DNA of 33,011 nucleotides, from NCBI GenBank assembly GCA_944380935.1, contig CALWJF010000034.1, positions 1 through 33,011 of the forward strand, written 5' to 3'. Of this stretch, positions 1 through 6,250 are shown piece after piece. A program made the position numbers and the translations under genes. The stretch's first letter is position 1; each line of letters opens with the position of its first letter. This DNA is from an uncultured Clostridia bacterium. Lineage in GTDB: Bacteria > Bacillota > Clostridia > Oscillospirales > QAMX01. The notes under the pieces were generated by a model. The model searched no databases. It had not been told where the DNA came from and saw only the letters and a program-made list of their open reading frames with translations.

Positions 1-512
1 GCGTATGTCGGCGCTCTCAGATATTCCGGCTTTGCGCCAATGAAGTCGCCTACTGCTGCCACCAGCTCCTTGCGGCGCACACCGGTCACATTATAGGCCG
101 CTTCGATGCCTTCCGGCTCATTTCCCACCGTGGTAGGCTCACCGGGATCTTCCGCCGGGATTTCGTCGGTTTGCGGCCTTTCTTCCGTCGCGTCCTCTAT
201 TTCCGACTCGATAGTCTCCACGGCCATAACCTCGGTGCTTTCCTGTGCGGCGGCTTTGGCTGCGGCCTTTGCCGCTCGCCTTACTCTGGTACGGGCCTCC
301 GGGAATATCTCCGGCAGTGCACCTTCCGCATAGTGAATTTCAAAGGTGATCTTCCCGTCCACGTGTACGTTGAAATGGAAGTCGGTCATTTCCACTTCTT
401 TCAGCTCGTCCGGCAGCTCGATGTTCTTGTACCGCTTGACTTCCTCGCCATTTACCATAAGGCAAACTGGAACCGCGTCCCTCAGTTTCGCTGTGATTTT
501 TCCTGTTTTCAT
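1..512 (-). CDS. Partial accessory protein of phage/ICE type (C-terminus off the window)
   Basis: A frame open from ATG at 512 to the window edge encodes at least 170 residues and is cut by the boundary. AAAGGTGG lies just upstream of the start. The N-terminal 80 residues (start MKTGKITAKLR) look like a small beta-rich domain. An acidic Glu/Thr/Pro-rich linker follows, then a segment containing AAYNVTGVRRKELV and IGAKPEYL. From memory, that last segment resembles the repeated N-terminal motif of proteins labelled 'virulence-related' in Firmicute prophages and integrative elements, but I could not search it. Base composition is clearly GC-richer than the genes to the right, which fits a mobile-element edge. 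Function unknown. Confidence 0.6.
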   Translation of the reverse strand, partial: MKTGKITAKLRDAVPVCLMVNGEEVKRYKNIELPDELKEVEMTDFHFNVHVDGKITFEIHYAEGALPEIFPEARTRVRRAAKAAAKAAAQESTEVMAVETIESEIEDATEERPQTDEIPAEDPGEPTTVGNEPEGIEAAYNVTGVRRKELVAAVGDFIGAKPEYLRAPTY

Positions 513-544
513 TGTAATTTCCACCTTTCTTTTTTTGCTTGGGC

Positions 545-568
545 TTGTGTGAGTCACAGCTTACACAA
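545..568. promoter_or_regulatory. Imperfect 24-base palindrome upstream of the partial left gene
   Basis: TTGTGT and ACACAA arms flank a partly symmetric centre, 33 bases upstream of the minus-strand ATG at 512. The position suits an operator for that gene. No regulator is assigned. Confidence 0.3.
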
Positions 569-636
569 AACGGGTAGAAAAGCAAGGCTTTTCAAAAAAT
601 AAAATTTGTTTTTTGAATATCTGACCATTAGATATG

Positions 637-665
637 TTGAAAATAGAGATGGATTTTGGTACAAT
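637..665 (+). promoter_or_regulatory. Promoter of the LysR regulator gene
   Basis: TTGAAA (637-642), a 17-base spacer, then TACAAT (660-665). The ATG at 690 follows about 25 bases after the -10, leaving room for a short leader with the AGGGGAA ribosome binding site. Confidence 0.6.
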
Positions 666-689
666 ATTAAAAAAAGGGGAAAAGCAACT

Positions 690-1580
690 ATGGATCTTCG
701 AGTTCTAAACTATTTTCTGGCTGTCGCCAGAGAAGAAAATTTCACGCGGGCTGCACAGTCTCTTCATGTTACACAACCTACTCTCTCCCGCCAGATTGCT
801 CAATTAGAAGAAGAATTAGGAGTGGAATTATTTACTCGCAGCAATCACAACATCATATTGACTGAGGATGGTATGATCTTAAAGCGTCGGGCACAGGAAA
901 TGCTTGCGTTAGCGGAGAAAACCCGGCAGGATTTGAGACACCGTGATGAAGAACTTGCCGGGGAAATTGCCATTGGCAGCGGTGAGTTTCAGTCTACCCG
1001 TATTCTTTCACAGATAATTGCATCTTTTTCTAAAAAGCATCCCTTGGTTCAATATGAAATTTATAGTGGTAATGCTGACAATATCCATGATTATATTGAG
1101 CGCGGCTTTCTCGATATGGGCCTTATGGCGGAGCCCATCGACATACGGAAGTACGATTTTCTTCCTATGCCAACAAAAGAAAAATGGGGTGCATGGGTAC
1201 GCACAGATTCCCCGCTGGCGCAAAAAAAATGGATTCAGCCAGAGGACTTGGCAGAACATCGGCTTATTATCGCTACCGGTGATTTTGTAAAAAGCAGCTT
1301 AGACAAATGGTTGGGCGTATATAGTAAGCAGACAGAGATCATTGCTCGCGGAAATCTTTTGTATAATGAGATGATGTTGGCAGAAAGCAGTCTGGGAGTC
1401 GTATTAGGGATAAGGCTTAATTACACATATGAGGGGTTGACATTTGTTCCTCTTTATCCAGCACTTGAAACAAGCACTGTTTTGGCATGGAAAAAGGAGC
1501 AGATTTTTTCCCCCGCAACCAGCGCCTTTCTTTCCTTTGCAGGTCAATACGATTTTGTAATATCTGATGATAAATTATAG
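690..1580 (+). CDS. LysR family transcriptional regulator
   Basis: A 296-residue protein of normal LysR length. The N-terminal winged helix-turn-helix occupies about residues 1-60 (MDLRVLNYFLAVAREE, then the recognition helix region TQPTLSRQIAQLEEELG). Residues 90-290 form the periplasmic-binding-protein-like effector domain. The frame is open further upstream, but ATG 690 begins exactly at the canonical MDLRxLxYF motif, has AGGGGAA before it and sits correctly behind the 637-665 promoter. LysR proteins bind DNA as tetramers and respond to a small ligand, which cannot be told from the sequence. The MerR gene and flavodoxin that follow on the same strand have their own promoter. They may be its targets, but nothing here proves that. 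Confidence 0.92.
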   Translation: MDLRVLNYFLAVAREENFTRAAQSLHVTQPTLSRQIAQLEEELGVELFTRSNHNIILTEDGMILKRRAQEMLALAEKTRQDLRHRDEELAGEIAIGSGEFQSTRILSQIIASFSKKHPLVQYEIYSGNADNIHDYIERGFLDMGLMAEPIDIRKYDFLPMPTKEKWGAWVRTDSPLAQKKWIQPEDLAEHRLIIATGDFVKSSLDKWLGVYSKQTEIIARGNLLYNEMMLAESSLGVVLGIRLNYTYEGLTFVPLYPALETSTVLAWKKEQIFSPATSAFLSFAGQYDFVISDDKL

Positions 1581-1584
1581 GTAA

Positions 1585-1613
1585 TAGACATAGACGAGAA
1601 TCGAGGTTATAAT
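1585..1613 (+). promoter_or_regulatory. Promoter of the MerR-flavodoxin unit
   Basis: TAGACA (1585-1590), a 17-base spacer, TATAAT (1608-1613). It starts five bases after the LysR stop codon and drives the MerR gene at 1668. The following hairpin begins two bases after the -10, so the start site lies inside that hairpin sequence. Confidence 0.6.
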
Positions 1614-1614
1614 G

Positions 1615-1646
1615 AGAGTGTTCCAAATGGAGCACTCTTATTTTTT
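1615..1646 (+). terminator. Rho-independent terminator after the LysR gene
   Basis: AGAGTGTTCC and GGAGCACTCT pair as a stem (one G-T pair) around an AAAT loop, followed by TATTTTTTAA. It should end the LysR transcript. It overlaps the start region of the next promoter, so MerR transcripts would carry only its 3' half. Confidence 0.65.
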
Positions 1647-1667
1647 AAGAAAGGAGCAAGCCAGGAA

Positions 1668-2036
1668 ATGACGATTGACGAAGCAAGCGAACGGTATAAA
1701 ATTCCCGTTGAAGTCCTTCGGGAATATGAAAGCTGGGGTTTGTGCGGAGAAGTTGAAAAAGTCATGGGTGCGTGGCAGTATGATGAGCAAGATCTGCAGC
1801 GCCTGAGCGTGATTATGACACTCCACGATATTGGGTTTGGCAACGAAGAGATAGAGGCCTATATGCGCCTTCTTCTGGAAGGAAACTCTACCGAAGAAGA
1901 ACGTTTACAAATGCTGAACAAGAGGCGTGGAACAACTCTTAACGAAATTCACCTTAAGCAGAAACAGTTGGATCGCATGGACTATCTGCGGTACAAAATC
2001 GAAAAGGCACAAAAAGAACGGAGGTTATCAAAATGA
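1668..2036 (+). CDS. MerR family transcriptional regulator
   Basis: A 122-residue protein with an N-terminal MerR winged helix: [25 protein letters not shown] (residues 1-25) is the usual 'tolerate, leave one state, face a colour-coded W-G-L' pattern, and [20 protein letters not shown] (about 39-58) is the second helix pair. Residues 75-120 form a charged dimerisation coiled coil. There is no long C-terminal sensor domain, and no Cys cluster for metal sensing is seen. AGAAAGGAGC precedes the start. The stop TGA overlaps the ATG of the next gene (ATGA), so it is translationally coupled to the flavodoxin lipoprotein. That gene may be its regulated partner. Confidence 0.88.
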   Translation: MTIDEASERYKIPVEVLREYESWGLCGEVEKVMGAWQYDEQDLQRLSVIMTLHDIGFGNEEIEAYMRLLLEGNSTEEERLQMLNKRRGTTLNEIHLKQKQLDRMDYLRYKIEKAQKERRLSK

Positions 2037-2467
2037 AAAAATTACTTTCTTTTGTTTGTATGTTGACAATGGTATTTGCTTTGACTGCCTGTGGGGCTCA
2101 GGAAGGGGCGCAGACCTCTGCACCGTCTTCCGAACCTTCTTCCTCTCAGACAACAACCGCCTCAGAATCTGAACCTGCTGAAACTACCCCGCAGCCGACG
2201 GAAACAGAATCCAGCGAGGAAACGGAAAACGCAGAATCCGAAAATGCGGAGCAGGAAGATACAGGTTCTCATGTATTGGTTGCATACTTTTCTGCAACTG
2301 GAAATACAAAGGCCCTGGCAGAATATACGGCAGATGCCCTTGATGCTGATCTTTACGAAATAGTTCCGGCTGAACCCTATACAGATGCCGATCTGGACTA
2401 TTCTCGTCCACTGCCTCATAAGTTCCACCATTGGCAAGGTTGTTTTGCGTTTCTTCCGCCAAAGTAA
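2033..2467 (+). pseudogene. Truncated lipoprotein flavodoxin (3' end replaced)
   Basis: The N-terminus is a lipoprotein signal with lipobox LTAC (Cys20). A Ser/Thr/Glu-rich linker runs to about residue 78, followed by a flavodoxin start: [17 protein letters not shown], the FMN phosphate-binding loop, then [18 protein letters not shown]. Homology stops at codon TAT 2399-2401. The last 21 codons read through the opposite strand of the lipoprotein gene at 2400-2918 and look random. Extracytoplasmic flavodoxins of this type normally run another 100 or so residues, including the second FMN loop, so this product cannot fold as a flavodoxin. AACGGAGG precedes the start, and the gene is coupled to the MerR gene upstream. 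An assembly chimera is the alternative to a genuine deletion. Confidence 0.75.
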
Positions 2468-2918
2468 TAAATACCTTATCCGCCTCCAATGCATAAATAG
2501 CAGCTGAGGAATTGGACGTAATGTCCACGCCGGAAAGAATCAGCTGAACCTTATCCGTATCCGGCGCATCAATGATGATCTGACCATCAGCAAGCGTTCC
2601 CGAGAGACGATAGATACCTTCCGCAGTAATACAGATCTGACTTCCATCAATGATGACATAGGCGGAATCACAGAAAGCAGTATCACCGTTGAGTTCTATA
2701 TCTATGACTTCGCTCTCATCCCAGGTTCCGTCCAGATCCCGCTCACTAAAGGCATTTACAATATCAACAGTAGTGAAAACATCGGCAATTTCCTCTTCAG
2801 CGCTGGAACTTTTCGAATCAGTTGAAAGTTCATTTTCGGTATTCTGGACCCCGCAGCCACTCAACAAGAGCAGGGTACATAATAGAAAAAGAAATGTATA
2901 TAGCCATTGTTTTTTCAC
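2184..2918 (-). pseudogene. Truncated carbohydrate-binding-domain (DUF4353-like) lipoprotein
   Basis: It starts at GTG 2918 behind TAGGAGGAA. The N-terminus is a lipoprotein signal with lipobox LSGC (Cys22), then an acidic linker. From about residue 65 it reads as the Ca-dependent carbohydrate-binding family DUF4353: [55 protein letters not shown]. Recognisable sequence ends at about VDENS (2397-2408), some 172 residues in. The remaining frame to 2184 is antisense to the flavodoxin gene and is noise. Family members usually exceed 400 residues, so only a fragment remains. The DUF4956 pseudogene directly upstream, which ends inside this gene's ribosome binding site, is a common partner of such lipoproteins. 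Confidence 0.75.
2396..2411. other. Tail-to-tail recombination or deletion junction
   Basis: Flavodoxin homology from the left ends at 2401. Carbohydrate-binding-domain homology from the right, on the minus strand, ends at about 2397-2400. The two convergent genes therefore abut within a few bases and both have lost their 3' halves. The exact breakpoint is blurred over about 10 bases. Confidence 0.6.
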
Positions 2919-2929
2919 GAGAGTTCCTC

Positions 2930-3448
2930 CTATAAAGTAATTATTTCAGATTCCTGGTGACCCAATACAATCTCCAGATTATTGTTTTGCAGTTCAATCG
3001 AGTCAATAAAGACCTTTTTCTGAGCAAAGACTGCCCAGCGGCGCTTTTCCATAGATAAAAGTGTAGCGGAAAGTTAACTGAGAGAGTGCCAATACTCCTG
3101 CATAATTAAAATTCTTAGGAACCTTGATATGAAGGAATCAGTCGAAGAATATTTTCATTGGGCACTGAGCAAAGAAAGTACAGGCAACCAAGATTTCACT
3201 CAAAACGATTGTAAAGAATATGGCATAGCCAAAAACAATTCATACCAGCAACAAAACTTATTCCAATAGCCATAAAAACGGTGAAAATTTCTCTATCGGA
3301 ATTGGAAAAAAGCAGAATCGGACAAAGTTGAACACATTTGCTACTGTTAAATCGGTGCCTGATCTAAAACAAAACTCCTCAACACAAAGAAAAAATCTGG
3401 GAAAGAAATGGAATTATCCAAGATTCCTTATAATAAAGCATCGAACAT
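2930..3448 (-). pseudogene. Decayed DUF4956 membrane protein gene
   Basis: Reading the minus strand from ATG 3448, behind GGGGAGG, gives MFDALL, a TAA, then GILDNSISFPDFFF, the start of a DUF4956 protein. Further frames give FVQLCPILLF, IFTVFMAIGISFVAGM, YAIFFTIVL and VPKNFNYAGVL. The intact tail, from codon ATG 3052, ends FIDSIELQNNNLEIVLG and stops at 2930-2932. These pieces follow the family order: N-terminal helices, membrane helices, then the cytoplasmic ferredoxin-like C-terminus. They are split by stops, at least two frameshifts and internal deletions. The TAG stop lies within the ribosome binding site of the lipoprotein gene, which shows a former operon. The family assignment rests on remembered sequence patterns. 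Confidence 0.6.
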
Positions 3449-3986
3449 ATTTGCAACCTCCCCAGCGATGACTCTGCATAGAATGCCATAGCGAGCCAAC
3501 AGCCTACAATTGTAAAAGATCCAGTATGTATTTCAAAAAACCTTCATGTCACGCCTCTTTATTGGAATGATAAGACTAATATAAGGGCCAAACTATAACT
3601 GAAGTTAAAAACACAAAAAATAATTCCTGCTGACAAACACCTCGATTTATGGTATTTTACTCTGCTTAACGTTAACATCAGATCTGATATCGACTTGAGA
3701 TGTAATTTCGCATTACTATTTATTTTGCAATTGACATACTATGGGTATTCTGTCCGTTTTGAACGCATAGGAACTCTGCTTCAATGTCACTATGAGCAAT
3801 TCTGAGGTTTCGAAGCTGCTCACCTGAATTCAGGTTATAAGTAAAAGCTCATCTGAAAGCCAGACCACCAATTTCCTGGATTTTGGCAAACCACTCTGAG
3901 AAAAGAAGTTTTCATTATAAAAATAGAAAATTAGACTGGTACTATAATTAGTTGGAAAATTTCAAAATACAGAAATAGTAATATTT
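3449..3986. other. Gene-free, probably decayed DNA
   Basis: About 540 bases with stops in all frames. On the minus strand just upstream of the DUF4956 remnant, short hydrophobic stretches can be read (ALILVLSF, TIVGCWLAMAF) and look like pieces of a lost membrane protein, but I cannot assign them. No RNA gene, repeat array or mobile element is seen. Confidence 0.5.
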
Positions 3987-4020
3987 AATATGTACCACCG
4001 CCGGAGCGGTGGTACATATT
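3987..4020 (-). terminator. Perfect 15-bp hairpin ending the vWA gene
   Basis: AATATGTACCACCGC pairs perfectly with its complement around a four-base loop. Read on the minus strand the loop is C(TCCG)G, a UNCG-class tetraloop. It touches the stop codon of the vWA gene. The T-tract is weak, so it may act as a 3' stabiliser as well as a terminator. Confidence 0.7.
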
Positions 4021-5392
4021 AAAAAGTAATGCTTGATTCACAGCAACGATAGTCAGTATCAATATTATTAGCAAGAAAACGGGCTTTAAATTCACGTGGA
4101 GTGCACATTGCCTTCCCTATTTCGTCCAAATCATCTGGGACTACGAATTTGATACATTTTACCAAAACATCTCTGCATACAGGAAAACTGTGTGCTGGGA
4201 TTGTTATAGTTTTCATGCCTCGTTGATATTCCATTCCGTCCTGGTCTACTTCGGTGAGTATAGCTGCCAAGGCTACCCTTTTCCCAGGGCAGACATTTTT
4301 TATAGTTACATCCATTTGTATAATCCGTCCTTGGGACGTCAGATAGACATCCCCTAAGTCTGCCAGAATAGAATCCTGGCAACTTTTTACAGTTAATGCT
4401 ACGGGATCAGGACATTTTTCTGGATGAATTATAATATTGCACTCTACTGCTACAGTGGGTTTGGGGAACGACACAACGTTCCCTTCTTTATCGGAATATG
4501 TGATCGATTGATTAACCAGTTTCGTTCCTGGTTCTTGCCCTACATGCCGAATGAAAAAATCCAGTGTTGCACTTTCACTTGAAGTTACACCCAATTGTGC
4601 AATATTCCATCGCAGAGCGTGAGCATCCAACATGGTGGCAGACCCTTTAGAGGGTGATGAAATACTGGTAATGACAAAATCGGAGTTGACTACTTCATCA
4701 ATCACTATATCGGTAGCACCTGGTTTAGAAATATTAGCAGCAAGTTCCTCAAAAAGCAATTCCAAATCGCCGGCATCTGGAGTTACTGCTACGTGGGAAG
4801 CATCTGGATCAGTAGCCCAGTTGTTTAATGCATTTAAATCCAGGCCGCTAGAACCGATTAAGCCGATGCAATAAATGATAATTCCTTGTGCCCTGGCCGC
4901 AGCAGCGACAGGAGCGGGAGGCGCACCTGTAGTGGTGTTGCCATCTGTAAATATGACAATAACTTTGGCGTTTGAAGAACTTGAATCAAACAGCTGTATC
5001 GCTTTTGTGAATGCATCTGCATGGTTGGTATTTCCATTAGCAGTCAAGCTATCTACGGCTGTTTTTAATGCATCTACAGAAGTGATCAGTTGTGTATCCG
5101 CTTCAGCTGTATTAGAAAAACTAACAATGCCTATTCGGCTTCCTGATCCGATTTGGCCATCCTTATTACCGTCGGTGGCTTCATCAATAATATCAATAAA
5201 AGTTTTTGCACCAAGCTTCATTTCAGCCAGAGGTGTACCAGTCATGCTGCCGGAACGATCTAATACTAATGCAATATCAGTGGGATTGGATATAATATCT
5301 GGTGCGGCTGTCAGAGCCAAAGTTACGCGCAATGATCCGTCACAAGTAATTCGATCGGTGTTAATTACTTTGTTGGAATTTGTAACACCCAT
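4019..5392 (-). CDS. vWA domain protein with Cys-rich C-terminal domain
   Basis: A 457-residue protein with no signal peptide and no membrane segment. Residues 38-225 form a von Willebrand factor A domain with a complete metal-ion-dependent adhesion site: DRSGS (45-49), Thr122 in GNTNH and Asp150 in FTDG. Residues 225-320 form a beta-rich domain of the DUF11/repeat type (LRWNIAQLGV, YSDKEGNVVSF). From about 320 to the end is a Cys-rich domain (CPDP, CQDS, NVCPGKR, MKTITIPAH, YRCCES). GAAGGAGG precedes ATG 5392. I recall the same three-part architecture in other Clostridia, but know of no assigned function. The divergent Cys-rich gene and sigma-E/K-like promoters suggest a sporulation-time or spore-surface protein; this is inference. 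Confidence 0.85.
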   Translation of the reverse strand: MGVTNSNKVINTDRITCDGSLRVTLALTAAPDIISNPTDIALVLDRSGSMTGTPLAEMKLGAKTFIDIIDEATDGNKDGQIGSGSRIGIVSFSNTAEADTQLITSVDALKTAVDSLTANGNTNHADAFTKAIQLFDSSSSNAKVIVIFTDGNTTTGAPPAPVAAAARAQGIIIYCIGLIGSSGLDLNALNNWATDPDASHVAVTPDAGDLELLFEELAANISKPGATDIVIDEVVNSDFVITSISSPSKGSATMLDAHALRWNIAQLGVTSSESATLDFFIRHVGQEPGTKLVNQSITYSDKEGNVVSFPKPTVAVECNIIIHPEKCPDPVALTVKSCQDSILADLGDVYLTSQGRIIQMDVTIKNVCPGKRVALAAILTEVDQDGMEYQRGMKTITIPAHSFPVCRDVLVKCIKFVVPDDLDEIGKAMCTPREFKARFLANNIDTDYRCCESSITF

Positions 5393-5427
5393 GTGTGTTA
5401 CCTCCTTCTGGGAAAAGATCCCATTTC

Positions 5428-5454
5428 ATATTATGCAGAAATCTATAAAAATGC
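5428..5454 (-). promoter_or_regulatory. Candidate sporulation-type promoter of the vWA gene
   Basis: On the minus strand CATAATAT (5435-5428) matches the CATA...T core of sigma-E/sigma-K -10 elements. GCATTTT (5454-5448) lies 12 bases upstream, a poor fit to the sigma-E -35 and its usual spacing. No good TTGACA/TATAAT pair was seen. Confidence 0.3.
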
Positions 5455-5482
5455 TCCTGTTGTATAAATAATAAAATGAAGG

Positions 5483-5511
5483 AACCGTTTTAATTTTTTG
5501 TGCATAGAATA
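5483..5511 (+). promoter_or_regulatory. Candidate sigma-K promoter of the Cys-rich gene
   Basis: AACC (5483-5486), a 16-base spacer, then CATAGAATA (5503-5511). This fits the mother-cell sigma-K consensus (AC at -35, CATAnnnTA at -10) and gives a leader of roughly 25 bases to ATG 5544. Confidence 0.45.
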
Positions 5512-5543
5512 GGAATGGCTATTGCCAGAAAGGAGTTTCTCTT

Positions 5544-5907
5544 ATGGCCAGTTTAAATGCTGAAGTGCTCAACGAATTGCAGACTTGTCCTGCTGTAGGA
5601 TACCAATCGGCATCTATATGCGTTCCTCTAACTGTGACACCATTTGCGCAGACAGGTGTTACTACCACATAAATGTTGCGGAAATCCCGTGATTACACCA
5701 GGCCGTGATGTATGTGTAGGTGTAAAAAATGGCTCTTGCTTCTTTACCATTACCCAGGATATCTATGTTGCGGTCCCTGTTGAATTTGGTGCAATTGCTA
5801 CGATAGGTGAAAGTTACGTTAACTGTAACGGAGCTTCGGAACAGGATATTTGCACTGACTGTGGAAAAATTCTTCCTGTAAGTGAGATTCCAATTCCTGA
5901 AGCATGA
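5544..5907 (+). pseudogene. Cys-rich small protein, broken by a +1 frameshift
   Basis: AGAAAGGAG precedes ATG 5544. The first 42 codons (MASLNAEVLNELQTCPAVGY to TGVTTT) end at TAA 5670-5672. Dropping the single T at 5670 restores a frame from AAA 5671 to the stop at 5905-5907, with KCCGNPVITPG, ITQDIYVAVPVEFGAIATIG and DICTDCG. The composite would be about 120 residues with Cys in pairs (TC, ICV, KCCG, DVCVG, SCF, ICTDCG). Both halves read as one protein, so the break is recent, a sequencing error or recoded. I cannot name the family. It is divergent from the vWA gene, ends in a strong terminator and has a sigma-K-like promoter, so a spore coat or exosporium component is the best guess. Confidence 0.6.
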
Positions 5908-5944
5908 TTATATTTTTGAAATAGGCTAGTTCTATTTCTATTGT

Positions 5945-5980
5945 AAGAGCCTCCTGCTTAATGCAGGAGGCTCTTTGTCT
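5945..5980 (+). terminator. Terminator after the Cys-rich gene
   Basis: AAGAGCCTCCTGC and GCAGGAGGCTCTT form a 13-bp stem with a TTAAT loop, followed by TGTCT. Between here and the next gene (5981-6250) only the promoter at 6164-6192 is recognisable. Confidence 0.8.
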
Positions 5981-6163
5981 ATACAAAAAAGGTTTTGTAA
6001 TTTCTATATTATTAAAAGCATAAAATGCGTTTATAATGATTTTTTATAGATAATAGTTTCGAACATCGGCACTATTATTATTTATGTTTTATCATGAAAA
6101 TAGAGATGTCTAGTAACAGGTAATTCTATAATGAAGAGAAAAAGAATTCCTTTCTTGAGCGTG

Positions 6164-6192
6164 TTGACGTAATAGGAAAGTTTTGTTATGAT
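6164..6192 (+). promoter_or_regulatory. Promoter of the AI-2E family permease gene
   Basis: TTGACG (6164-6169), a 17-base spacer, TATGAT (6187-6192). The gene starts at 6251. Confidence 0.6.
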
Positions 6193-6250
6193 AAAAATAC
6201 TTTCAGCATTTTATTTAAAGGCAAAATTTGCGTGAAAAGAGGCGGAAGCT

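Noticed and set aside
3129-3269. A 46-codon plus-strand frame starting MKESVEEYFHW
   Set aside because: It is antisense to the DUF4956 remnant, which reads as recognisable family fragments on the minus strand. No ribosome binding site lies before the ATG.
5664-5680. Programmed +1 frameshifting at ACA-TAA
   Set aside because: No upstream Shine-Dalgarno-like stimulator at RF2 spacing and no slippery CUU-type codon. Mutation or sequencing error is more likely.
5644-5907. An independent 87-aa protein starting at 5644
   Set aside because: Its first nine residues lie in sequence that codes PFAQTGVTTT of the upstream half in another frame. The family-like part starts only after the frame change, so it is the second half of one gene.
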